From NCBI GenBank assembly GCA_017395085.1, contig JAFPWF010000016.1, positions 30,832 through 94,831 on the forward strand: 64,000 nucleotides of DNA, in the 5' to 3' direction. Positions 25,224 to 37,609 of this stretch are shown in pieces. The translations under genes and the position numbers were made by a program. Positions within the stretch are counted from its first letter, which is position 1; the number at the start of each line of letters is the position of its first letter. A model generated the notes under the pieces. The model was given only the letters and a program-made list of their open reading frames with translations, searched no databases and was not told the origin of the DNA. Source of the DNA: Oscillospiraceae bacterium (GTDB taxonomy: Bacteria; Bacillota; Clostridia; Oscillospirales; Oscillospiraceae).

Positions 25224-26399
25224 TCAGATTCTGGCGACGCCGCTTTCGCGGGCGGCTTTGGCCGCAGCGGCCGCAACGGCGTCCTTCACCCGGGGGTCAA
25301 AGGCTTTCGGCAGAATATAGTCGGCCGTAAGTTCTTCGTCGGAAACCAGGCCTGCAATCGCTTCCGCCGCGGCAAGCTTCATTTCATCGTTGATGTCGCT
25401 GGCCCGCACGTCCAGTGCCCCGCGGAAGATCCCCGGGAAGCACAGCACGTTGTTGACCTGGTTCGGGTAATCCGAGCGCCCGGTCGAAACGACCGCTGCG
25501 CCGCCCGCCCTGGCGTCTTCGGGGAAGATTTCCGGAGTCGGGTTGGCGCAGGCGAAAATGATCGCGTCTCGGTTCATCGTCCGCACCATTTCCGTGGTCA
25601 GGATGCCGGGAGCCGAAACACCGATGAACACGTCCGCCCCTGCCAGCACTTCGGCAAGGCTGCCCTTCCGAAGCAGGAGGTTTGTAATCCCGGCGATTTC
25701 CTGCTTGGCGGAGTTCATATGCTCCGTCCTGCCGTTCCAGATGGCGCCGTTCCGGTCGCAGAGCGTGACGTCAACAGCGCCCGCGGTGATCAGAAGCTTC
25801 GTGATGGCCGTCGCCGCGGCGCCGGCGCCGTTGAGGACAATGCGCACTTCCGGCAGCTTTTTCCCAACCAGCTTCAGCGCGTTTGTCAGCCCTGCAAGGG
25901 TGATGACGGCCGTCCCGTGCTGGTCGTCATGGAAGACGGGGATATCGCAGCATTCCTTGAGCCGCCGCTCGATTTCAAAACAGCGCGGTGCGGAGATGTC
26001 TTCGAGGTTGATGCCGCCGAAGGATTTTGAAATGAGCCGTACCGTGCTGACAATCTCGTCCACATCCTTGCTGTCGATGCAGAGGGGAACGGCGTCCACA
26101 TCGCCGAAAGCCTTGAACAGGACGCATTTGCCTTCCATCACGGGCATTCCTGCCTCCGGGCCGATGTCACCGAGCCCGAGAACGGCTGTCCCGTCCGTGA
26201 TGACGGCGACCATGTTCCAGCGGCGCGTGAGCTCAAAACTCCTGGAGGGATCCTTCTGGATTTCCAGGCAGGGGGCGGCCACGCCGGGGGTGTAGGCAAG
26301 GCTCAGCGATTCCGCATCGTTGACGGAAGCGCGTGAGACCACTTCCAGCTTGCCCTTCCATTCGTAGTGCTTTTCGAGGGATGATTTCGAATAATCCAT
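25224..26399 (-). CDS. Malic enzyme (decarboxylating malate dehydrogenase)
   Basis: The product is 391 aa, the short bacterial form without a phosphotransacetylase-like extension. Visible: the N-terminal LSLAYTPGVAAPCLEI, VITDGTAVLGLGDIGPEAG, the catalytic-Lys region MPVMEGKCVLFKAF, IPVFHDDQHGTAVI and the Rossmann motif LNGAGAAA. It interconverts malate and pyruvate plus CO2 with NAD(P)H; coenzyme preference is not evident. It is downstream of fumarase by 18 nt in one minus-strand operon that converges with the cit genes. AGGAGG precedes the start. Confidence 0.94.
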   Translation of the reverse strand: MDYSKSSLEKHYEWKGKLEVVSRASVNDAESLSLAYTPGVAAPCLEIQKDPSRSFELTRRWNMVAVITDGTAVLGLGDIGPEAGMPVMEGKCVLFKAFGDVDAVPLCIDSKDVDEIVSTVRLISKSFGGINLEDISAPRCFEIERRLKECCDIPVFHDDQHGTAVITLAGLTNALKLVGKKLPEVRIVLNGAGAAATAITKLLITAGAVDVTLCDRNGAIWNGRTEHMNSAKQEIAGITNLLLRKGSLAEVLAGADVFIGVSAPGILTTEMVRTMNRDAIIFACANPTPEIFPEDARAGGAAVVSTGRSDYPNQVNNVLCFPGIFRGALDVRASDINDEMKLAAAEAIAGLVSDEELTADYILPKAFDPRVKDAVAAAAAKAARESGVARI

Positions 26400-26417
26400 A
26401 GGACTTCGCGCCTCCTG

Positions 26418-27794
<1,377 letters not shown>

Positions 27795-27829
27795 ACTGCT
27801 CTCAACTCCGTATCTGAAGTGTTGTTTTC

Positions 27830-27858
27830 ATCTTATGTTTCCGGGCCTGTTTTGTCAA
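27830..27858 (-). promoter_or_regulatory. Promoter for fumC-malic enzyme
   Basis: Minus strand: perfect TTGACA (27853-27858), 17-nt spacer, TAAGAT (27830-27835). Confidence 0.85.
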
Positions 27859-27919
27859 TAATCGCAGAACAAAAACCTCACCCGGCTGCTGCCTGCCGCA
27901 GGATGATAAACCCGCTTTC

Positions 27920-27948
27920 TTGACATCATGTGCCCGATTCAGTAAAAT
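27920..27948 (+). promoter_or_regulatory. Promoter for the CotH operon
   Basis: Perfect TTGACA (27920-27925), 17-nt spacer, TAAAAT (27943-27948). Confidence 0.85.
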
Positions 27949-27998
27949 AAATATCTAATGTGTGAAATAATCGGTTCTTGTTACCGCGGAGGATAAGA

Positions 27999-30128
27999 AT
28001 GTCAATGTCGATAAAGCTGCGCCACTTGAAAATCACTTGGTTTGCCACTGAAGTATTTGCGATATTTTCTGTGGTGCTGTTTGCATTTCTGCTTTCAGAA
28101 AAGGCATATGCTGCGGATAGGGTGAGCTACGCACTGAGTTATTTAGCGAACCCGGTGTGCCCGGAATGCAGAGTGAGTGTGCAGTCAGTAAACGGCCGCA
28201 GTTTTCTTATGCTGCCTTCTTCGGCAGAGTATGAGAGGCTTACACTGGAAGGGCCACCTGATGCGGTGCTGGAGGGAACAGTTTCAGGAGTAAAACTGAC
28301 GCTGGACCAGAACGGAGTAGGCGATAATTTGAACATGACGCTCCTCTTCGGTGAGATGAAGGCGGGAAACCAGTATCCGCTGACTGTTCGCTGGAAAAAC
28401 TCTAGTGGTGAAAAGAAGACTTCCACTGTGGTTCTGATGAAGTCCGCAGCGCTGAATTCCCTGCATATCACTCTGAATCGACCGATTGCTGAGATCAATG
28501 CCAGCGTGTTTCAGTCAGTCAGCGGCAGTGGTTATCTGGTCAAGCTTGATACCGAAGGCAGGGTGATTGCGGAAGAGGAATTGGAGAAATTGGGAGGACG
28601 TGGAAACGCCAGCTGGACACACTCCGGAGAGAAAAAACCCTATAACATTGGCCTAAAGGAGGCCGCCCAACTGATTGACGGAGCAGGAGTAGCAAAGCAC
28701 TGGTGCCTGCTTTCTAACAATGTAAATGCTGGCGGACATGACCGCACCGGCCTGTACAACCTGATAGCTATGCAGATGTTTCAGGACATGAATGGTTCCG
28801 CTGCGTTGTCAGTTGAAAATGTGGATCTTTATATCAACAGGGAATATCGCGGAACTTATTTGCTGACAGAAAAAGTGGAGATCCAGGAGAACCGTGTGGA
28901 CATTAGAAAGTCGGCCTATGCGAAAGAAGATACAGCTCGGGTTACCAGGATTGTAAAGCAGGGCATCAGCGCAACAGGAGAGATGTCGCGTGTGAGTGAA
29001 ATCATGGGCGGCGGCACAAATGTAACACTTAAGAGAGAAGGAAACAATACAAAGGATGAGCTGCTTCAGGCGGGCATTCAGGCCTATCAGTATGCGACAG
29101 GCTCAGAATTGAAGCCAGGCGGCGCCGGTGGTTTCCTGCTGGAACTCGATTTCCGTTTCTATACTACAAGATGCTGGTTTATCACGCGAAAGGGTGCGCA
29201 GGTGGTTATCCGGGAGCCAGAGTATCCGTCATATGAGCAGGTAAAAGAAATCGCCCTGTTTGTTCAACAGATGGAGGACGGACTCTATGCCAACTCTGGG
29301 TATAACCGACTTGGGCGGCATTACAGCGAATATATTGAACTGCCTTCTCTGGCGATCCGATACGCAGTGGATGCGTTTTCTTCGAATACAGATGCGTTTC
29401 TTGCAAGCGCTTTCTTTCATACAGACCGCGGTGAACACGGAGAACTGACCCCGCTTTGTTTCGGCCCCGCATGGGACTTTGACTATGCAAATCTTTCAGA
29501 CAAAGCATTGCTGAATCGGCGTGCCGGACAAACGGACGGCTATCCCGAAGTATGGATGCTCCAGTTTCTGACTAAGGGGGACTTCCTGAAAGAGTTTCAG
29601 TATGTCTGCAGGACTATTCTGCGTCCGCTGTGGCAGAATTTGAACGAAGGCGGACTGGAGGAAAAGACAGCGGAACTCCGCAACTCACAGAAACTCAATC
29701 AGGTGCTGTGGGGAAATGACTTCGCTGCTAATGCGCCTGTCTATGCAAAAGCGCTGCAGAACCGTTATACAGTCTGGTATGATGCTGTCTGGAAGGATGA
29801 TCGACTGTTGGGTGTGCAGATTGTTCCGAAGGAAGATGGACTGGGAGCGCTGGTAATTGGCAGCGCACAGAAAATCCGATGGTATCAGGTAGACACTGGA
29901 TCAGGCTGGCGGTTGCAGGAAATATCTGATGCATCAGATAACTTGTTTAAACCACAAGAAGATGGCATCTATGTCGTGGCTGCCATAGGGAAGAACGTTG
30001 CATATAACCCGGTTTTGAAAAACAATGGCGATTACAAAGAAAAAGGCCAGACAAAGCTGGTTGCTCAGGAAACGGTAACCTTGTATAGTGCACCCTATGT
30101 GTTTACAGCAGGCAAAGCAGAAAGCTGA
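27999..30128 (+). CDS. CotH kinase-like surface protein
   Basis: The product is 709 aa. An N-terminal hydrophobic signal (FAIFSVVLFAFLLSEKAYAA) precedes about 130 aa of beta-rich sequence, then the CotH domain from about residue 175. The CotH motifs are LGGRGNASWTHSGEKKPYNI (cf. 'RGNSSW...KKPY'), YRGTYLLTEKVEIQENRVDI and FGPAWDFDYAN (metal-binding DFD). CotH of Bacillus is an atypical secreted protein kinase; in Clostridia, relatives sit beside Cthe_2159-type genes, as here. GGAGG precedes ATG 27999. Base composition is plainly lower in GC than the genes to its left, which suggests a different origin. Confidence 0.85.
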   Translation: MSMSIKLRHLKITWFATEVFAIFSVVLFAFLLSEKAYAADRVSYALSYLANPVCPECRVSVQSVNGRSFLMLPSSAEYERLTLEGPPDAVLEGTVSGVKLTLDQNGVGDNLNMTLLFGEMKAGNQYPLTVRWKNSSGEKKTSTVVLMKSAALNSLHITLNRPIAEINASVFQSVSGSGYLVKLDTEGRVIAEEELEKLGGRGNASWTHSGEKKPYNIGLKEAAQLIDGAGVAKHWCLLSNNVNAGGHDRTGLYNLIAMQMFQDMNGSAALSVENVDLYINREYRGTYLLTEKVEIQENRVDIRKSAYAKEDTARVTRIVKQGISATGEMSRVSEIMGGGTNVTLKREGNNTKDELLQAGIQAYQYATGSELKPGGAGGFLLELDFRFYTTRCWFITRKGAQVVIREPEYPSYEQVKEIALFVQQMEDGLYANSGYNRLGRHYSEYIELPSLAIRYAVDAFSSNTDAFLASAFFHTDRGEHGELTPLCFGPAWDFDYANLSDKALLNRRAGQTDGYPEVWMLQFLTKGDFLKEFQYVCRTILRPLWQNLNEGGLEEKTAELRNSQKLNQVLWGNDFAANAPVYAKALQNRYTVWYDAVWKDDRLLGVQIVPKEDGLGALVIGSAQKIRWYQVDTGSGWRLQEISDASDNLFKPQEDGIYVVAAIGKNVAYNPVLKNNGDYKEKGQTKLVAQETVTLYSAPYVFTAGKAES

Positions 30129-30149
30129 AACGAGAGGAAGAACGGCAAA

Positions 30150-31637
30150 GTGAGAAAAAAAACAGGAAAACCTTATCTGCTCCTTTGTTTATTTATATCA
30201 CTATTGTTTTGCCTGAGCGGGTGTATCACGAAGACAAATCGTGATGATGCGGAGAGACCCTCTGAAGCTGAATTGACGGAAGAAAAAACACAGATTTACC
30301 TGCGGGGCAAAAGCGCAACCTTTGAGGGGAACGGAGTCAGTATTTCTGGCGGTACAATTATCATCAGAGAACCAGGAGAATACGAACTCAGCGGAAATCT
30401 GAAAAACGGAAAGATTCAAGTTCTGACAGGGAAAAACAACGGGGATGTCAAGCTGATCCTGAATGGTGTGCAAGTTAGTTGCCCAGATGGTCCGGCCATT
30501 GAGGAACTCGAAGGAGGAAAACTAATTATAGTATTGCAGGAGGGAACGGAAAACTCGGTTCACTCCGGCGGGGAGAAAGCTCCTGCGCCGGATCCGGATG
30601 CCGTCGGTGCGGCGATCCTCGCGGAGGATGCCCTGACGCTGCAAGGAACCGGTAGCCTGAAGGTGGAAGGCTTCCTGAATAACGGCATTGCCGGAAAGAA
30701 GGAGCTGAGCATTTTCGGCGGTGCGCTGCAGATCCATGCGTCGAACTGCGGCGTCAGCGTGGCCAAGTATGTTGAAATCCTTGACGGGAACATTCAGATT
30801 ACCGCCGGGAACGACGGCCTTCGCACCCATTCCGACAAGGTGGCGGGCAAGGGCGATATCAGCATCTCCGGGGGGAACCTGAAGCTGCAGACTGCCGGTG
30901 ACGGTATTGCCGCCGAAGGCACTCTCACCATCTCCGGCGGCCGCCTGGATATCAGCACCGAAGGGGACCCGGAAATCGTCAGCTCAAAGGGCGTCAAAGC
31001 CCAGAAAGACGCCGTGATCACCGGCGGGGAGCTCACGGTAACAAGCCGGGACAACGCAGTTCACTCCAAAGGGGATCTGCTTGTCTCTGGCGGCAGCCTG
31101 AAGCTTCGCTCGGATAGCGGAAAGGGCATGATGGCGGGTGGATCGCTGCGGCTTGAAGGAGATGCGGAACTGGATGTTGCTGCGGCAGGAAACGGAATCG
31201 AGACCGATACGGACCTGATTGTCAGCGGCGGGAATCTCCGTGTCACTTCCGGCGGCGACGGCCTGCGTGCCGGCGACAGCGGAACCGGGAGGGGATTCTT
31301 CCGCATGGAAGGCGGGATGGTCTATGTTAGCGCTGCAAACGATGCCCTGGATGCGAAAATCGGCATGAGCGTCAGCGGCGGCTGCCTTTTTGCGGCTGGC
31401 AGTTCCTACCGGCTGAAGAGCTTCTCGCCGGACAGCACACAGGCTTCGCTCTGTGCGGAACTGGCGGAAGCGGCGGAAGGGCAGATTACGGTATGCACGC
31501 CGGAGGGAACGGTTTTGGACACGCTTGGCCTGAATGCACCTGCGCGTACGGTGCATTACTCGTCGCCGGCCCTGAACCGGGGAGAGAACTATGAACTGCG
31601 CAGCGGCAGCGGCACGGCTTCTGCCGTGGCGGGATAA
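30150..31637 (+). CDS. Cthe_2159-type (DUF4353) carbohydrate-binding lipoprotein; mosaic gene
   Basis: The product is 495 aa, GTG start. The signal ends in a lipobox, LSGC, with Cys25. The body is a beta-helix of short repeats (LTISGGRLDIST, LLVSGGSLKLRS, LIVSGGNLRVTSGGDGLRAG), related to the protein at 3622-5043. The first about 390 nt share the A/T-rich codon choice of the CotH gene; from about 30545 the same frame continues with the GC-rich usage of the host. It is probably anchored outside the membrane and binds acidic polysaccharide, by analogy with the founder. It is 21 nt after cotH, in the same operon. Confidence 0.82.
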   Translation: MRKKTGKPYLLLCLFISLLFCLSGCITKTNRDDAERPSEAELTEEKTQIYLRGKSATFEGNGVSISGGTIIIREPGEYELSGNLKNGKIQVLTGKNNGDVKLILNGVQVSCPDGPAIEELEGGKLIIVLQEGTENSVHSGGEKAPAPDPDAVGAAILAEDALTLQGTGSLKVEGFLNNGIAGKKELSIFGGALQIHASNCGVSVAKYVEILDGNIQITAGNDGLRTHSDKVAGKGDISISGGNLKLQTAGDGIAAEGTLTISGGRLDISTEGDPEIVSSKGVKAQKDAVITGGELTVTSRDNAVHSKGDLLVSGGSLKLRSDSGKGMMAGGSLRLEGDAELDVAAAGNGIETDTDLIVSGGNLRVTSGGDGLRAGDSGTGRGFFRMEGGMVYVSAANDALDAKIGMSVSGGCLFAAGSSYRLKSFSPDSTQASLCAELAEAAEGQITVCTPEGTVLDTLGLNAPARTVHYSSPALNRGENYELRSGSGTASAVAG

Positions 31638-31694
31638 TCGCCCAAACGGCCGGCGTTCTTCAGAAACCGGATCTCATGGAAAGGAGTGTGCTAT

Positions 31695-32270
31695 TTGGCG
31701 GACAGGAAAAAGAAAAATTTCCGGAAGGCGCAACCGGTTGCGCACCTGAAAACCATCACGGTTCACCGGCACCTCGTCTGCAGATACTGTTTCCGCCTCG
31801 GCCTTTACCGGCAGGGGCTGCTGCATGACCTCAGCAAGTACAGCACTTCGGAGTTCCTTGCAGGAGCGCGGTACTACCAGGGCGACCGCAGCCCCAACGA
31901 CGCCGAACGCATCGAAACCGGAGTTTCCCAGGCGTGGCTGCATCACAAGGGACGGAACAGGCACCATTTTGAATACTGGGTCGACTATGTCCGCCTGCCG
32001 GACGGCCATATAGACTTCAAGGGGCACAAAATGCCCATCCGCTATGTCGCCGAGATGTTCTGCGACCGTATCGCCGCCTGCAGGGTCTATATGGGGGAAA
32101 AGTATACCGACGCGTCTCCCTGGGAATACTTTCAGAGAGGAAAGAACGACATCCCCATCCACCCGGAAACCGCCGCGGAACTCGAAAAGATGCTGCTGAC
32201 CCTGAAAGACGAGGGGGAAGAGGCGGCTTTCCGCTATGTGCGGCGACGGCTGAAGGAAGAAAAATGGTGA
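31695..32270 (+). CDS. DUF5662 family protein
   Basis: The product is 191 aa, with a pattern I recognise from DUF5662: HLKTITVHRHLVCRYCFRLG, LYRQGLLHDLSKYS, ARYYQGDRSPND and AWLHHKGRNRHHFEYWVDY. The clustered His and Asp residues (HD, HH, HHFE) suggest a metal-dependent HD-like hydrolase, but no activity is known to me. The TTG start at 31695 is chosen since AAGGAG (31681-31686) lies 8 nt upstream; the GTG at 31686 overlaps that site. It is in the GC-rich background again. Confidence 0.78.
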   Translation: MADRKKKNFRKAQPVAHLKTITVHRHLVCRYCFRLGLYRQGLLHDLSKYSTSEFLAGARYYQGDRSPNDAERIETGVSQAWLHHKGRNRHHFEYWVDYVRLPDGHIDFKGHKMPIRYVAEMFCDRIAACRVYMGEKYTDASPWEYFQRGKNDIPIHPETAAELEKMLLTLKDEGEEAAFRYVRRRLKEEKW

Positions 32271-32286
32271 ACTTTCTGCGGAAAGC

Positions 32287-32315
32287 TTGAAAAAGTAACC
32301 CGTGACATGTAAAAT
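32287..32315 (+). promoter_or_regulatory. Promoter for the acidic lipoprotein
   Basis: TTGAAA (32287-32292), 17-nt spacer, TAAAAT (32310-32315). Confidence 0.75.
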
Positions 32316-32371
32316 AATCTTCAGACCAGAAAGATACCGGAAGAACTGATCTCATAACCCGGAGGGAAACT

Positions 32372-34225
32372 ATGAAAAAGAGTATTGCCATGATTCTCTG
32401 CCTGCTCCTTGCGGTCAGTATGCTGGCCGGCTGCGGGACGGAGAAGTACGACGTCTCAGTTCCGTACTCGTTTCAGGAGTCGGAACCGGTACAGAATGTG
32501 ACTTCGGTGACTGCTGCGCAGGAAGCCCCTGCGGAACCGGAGCCGGAGACCCCGGCCGAGATCCCGGAGGATGCTCCTGCTGAAGTCCCCGCGGATACGG
32601 CGGAAGCCGTTCTTCCGCTCTCGGATGCGGAACTGGCAGAGGAGCCTGCGGAAGCCCCTTCTGACATTGCCCCGGATGAGGAACCCGCTCCGGATGTCTT
32701 TGCCGCACCTGCCTCCGAAGAGGAAGCGGGGCCTGCCGGCGAGGAAGTGACGCAGCCCTATGCCCTGAACGGGGAGGACGATGTGCAGCGCTTCTCCAGC
32801 CCTGCGGAAGAGGCCGAATGGCTGGATGCGGAAGAGGCGCTGTTCTCCGATGCGCCGGATGACGGCACGGCGGAACAGGAAGCCCCGTTCTTCGGAGAGC
32901 TGACGGCAGACGCTGAGCCGCTTGCCGAAGAGGTTTATGAGCCTGCCGAAGAAGACCTGCAGTTTGCCGATGAAGTGACGGCGCAGTCCTTTGCCGTGGC
33001 AATGGCTTACTGGGATTCCGGCTACGGCGTCGAAACCTCTCCCTCCGACCCGAACTTCGCATGGGAAGCGCTGGGCTGGTATGCCGCCTGGCTGTACCGG
33101 ACCGAGGGCCTCGACCTTCTGCCGCAAGAAACGGTGGATGCTTTCCTGAAGTCGCTGAGCTGCACCGACATGGATTCGGCCCCGGCGGACGTTATGGACT
33201 ACGGCGCACCGAGAGCGCTGCGGGGCAGAGACGGCGTTTATTATGATTTCGGATGGTATAAGGACCACATCGACGAAGTGCTCGGCGTTGAGGCGGAGTT
33301 TTCCGTAAAGCCGGCCGGCGCACAGACAGTGGATGCCGTCGTGACGCAGCATTTCGACGGCGGTCTGGATGCCGAAAAGACCTATACCCTGACCTACGGC
33401 GTGAACGACCTGCCGGACAGCGAGTTCAGCTGGCTGCTTCAGAGCGTGACGCTGCCGGAGTTTGCACCGGAAGTTGATCCTGCCCTGACCTTCACCTGGG
33501 CCGATGTGGCGGAAGCGAACAAGCTGGAGAATGTCCTTGCGCTTTATCCGGCCGTTCGCATCTACAGCGTGGAGTATCCGGAGGGCGGCAATACCTGGAT
33601 CTTCCAGCGAAACGGCAATCCCGCCCTGCTTGTGGAGAACGGTGACTACTGCAGCGGTCAGTATATGGGCTGCTGGTTTGACTATGAAGCGGATGAAGAC
33701 GGCGTTGTCCGGGCCAGGATTGGCGGCATGGATCCGGATGCGGGCACCTGGGACAGCCTGAACGCAACCCTGCTCGAGGGCTTCCGGGATGCAAGCGCCC
33801 TGCGTCTGGACCGCATTGAGAAGGATCTGATCTGGGCTGACTGCCTGTATCGCGGCGGCTTCCGTCAGAAGCTGGCCTTCGACCGCGGGACCCTAGTGCT
33901 GCGGGAACTGGTCGCACTCTCGGAAGAGGGTGAAGTGTTCGGCAGCAACCGCTACGACTATTCCGCCCAGGAACCCGAGTTCGCGTTCCTCGACGGCTGG
34001 GACGAAACCCTCCGCGATGTAACCGTGACATGGGAAGACTACGACAACGGGGAACAGATTCTGTTTACGGAAACTGTCAGCATCCCGGCCGACTGGGAGT
34101 ACCTGCCCTATGAAGGCCGCTGGGGCGACTACACCGTCTACAACAATACGGATTATATCGGCGAGTATGAATATCCCGGCGACAACGTCGATTACGAACT
34201 CTTCCTGACCACAGTTAAGGGCTGA
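32372..34225 (+). CDS. Large acidic lipoprotein of unknown function
   Basis: The product is 617 aa. Signal peptide with lipobox LAGC (Cys21). Residues about 40-200 are low-complexity Pro/Glu/Ala-rich sequence (EPEPETPAEIPEDAPAEVPA), a typical cell-wall spacer. From about 205 the sequence becomes globular, with many Trp/Tyr and Asp (SPSDPNFAWEALGWYAAWL, DYCSGQYMGCWFDYEADED), and ends in a beta-rich half. I recognise no family. AGGGAAA precedes ATG 32372, and a strong terminator follows, so it is monocistronic. Confidence 0.75.
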   Translation: MKKSIAMILCLLLAVSMLAGCGTEKYDVSVPYSFQESEPVQNVTSVTAAQEAPAEPEPETPAEIPEDAPAEVPADTAEAVLPLSDAELAEEPAEAPSDIAPDEEPAPDVFAAPASEEEAGPAGEEVTQPYALNGEDDVQRFSSPAEEAEWLDAEEALFSDAPDDGTAEQEAPFFGELTADAEPLAEEVYEPAEEDLQFADEVTAQSFAVAMAYWDSGYGVETSPSDPNFAWEALGWYAAWLYRTEGLDLLPQETVDAFLKSLSCTDMDSAPADVMDYGAPRALRGRDGVYYDFGWYKDHIDEVLGVEAEFSVKPAGAQTVDAVVTQHFDGGLDAEKTYTLTYGVNDLPDSEFSWLLQSVTLPEFAPEVDPALTFTWADVAEANKLENVLALYPAVRIYSVEYPEGGNTWIFQRNGNPALLVENGDYCSGQYMGCWFDYEADEDGVVRARIGGMDPDAGTWDSLNATLLEGFRDASALRLDRIEKDLIWADCLYRGGFRQKLAFDRGTLVLRELVALSEEGEVFGSNRYDYSAQEPEFAFLDGWDETLRDVTVTWEDYDNGEQILFTETVSIPADWEYLPYEGRWGDYTVYNNTDYIGEYEYPGDNVDYELFLTTVKG

Positions 34226-34247
34226 AAAAAGCATAAAAGAATAACAG

Positions 34248-34296
34248 CAGCGCTCCGAAACCGGAAACCCGATTTCGGAGCGCTGTATTTTGTCCT
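34248..34296 (+). terminator. Terminator after the acidic lipoprotein
   Basis: A 13-bp stem (34248-34260 with 34273-34285) followed by a T-rich tract. Confidence 0.9.
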
Positions 34297-34464
34297 TTTT
34301 GTCACGAGCTTTTCAGGTTCGGAAAACAAACGCCAGAAGTATGGCACCGGTACGGCATGGAAACGGTCCTTTTTGACATAAGGGATATAGAACCAAATTT
34401 AGCCTTATGAATTCTGCTGCTGTTCGTGCTCGATACCCTGTGACACGTGACAAAAAGGACAAAA
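34288..34464. repeat. 19-bp perfect inverted repeat flanking 139 bp
   Basis: The left arm, 34288-34306, is the exact reverse complement of 34446-34464. Inside, a partial direct copy of the arm core lies at about 34363-34376, and a second small dyad (CATAAGG/CCTTATG) lies at about 34377-34409. No ORF of note lies inside. It could be a MITE-like remnant or a folded RNA. Confidence 0.75.
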
Positions 34465-34544
34465 GTCCCTGGTTCTGTATGGAGACGAATCTGCGGCGAT
34501 ATGATCGTCTGTCTGACAAAATAACACCTGTTTATCAGCATAAC

Positions 34545-34598
34545 AACCCGGCCGCTGCCCTAAGCTTTTCAGGGTGGCTGCCGGGTTCGTTTCTATTT
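34545..34598 (+). terminator. Second terminator-like hairpin upstream of uvrA
   Basis: AACCCGGC (34545-34552) pairs with GCCGGGTT (34580-34587), with a further paired inner stem, followed by a T-rich tract. It isolates uvrA from upstream transcription. Confidence 0.7.
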
Positions 34599-34623
34599 TA
34601 AGGGAGAATTCACAGACTCTTTA

Positions 34624-34652
34624 TTGAACTTCCTCTGTGAAAAGAGTATAAT
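34624..34652 (+). promoter_or_regulatory. uvrA promoter
   Basis: TTGAAC (34624-34629), 17-nt spacer, perfect TATAAT (34647-34652). No LexA box (GAAC-N4-GTTC type) is visible nearby. The untranslated leader is about 90 nt. Confidence 0.8.
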
Positions 34653-34746
34653 AAAAAAGTTAATGACTATGCAGAAAATATGCCTTCAAACGAGCGACAA
34701 AGCGAGTAATCGCTGCAGAACAGGCATGCCAAAGGGACAGGAATCT

Positions 34747-37590
<2,844 letters not shown>

Positions 37591-37609
37591 AGCAAAAGGA
37601 AGCCGGAAC

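Noticed and set aside
34288-34464. Full insertion sequence
   Set aside because: No transposase frame between or beside the inverted repeats.
34600-34746. LexA/SOS box upstream of uvrA
   Set aside because: No GAAC-N4-GTTC-like dyad is present near the promoter; repair genes may be regulated differently or constitutively here.
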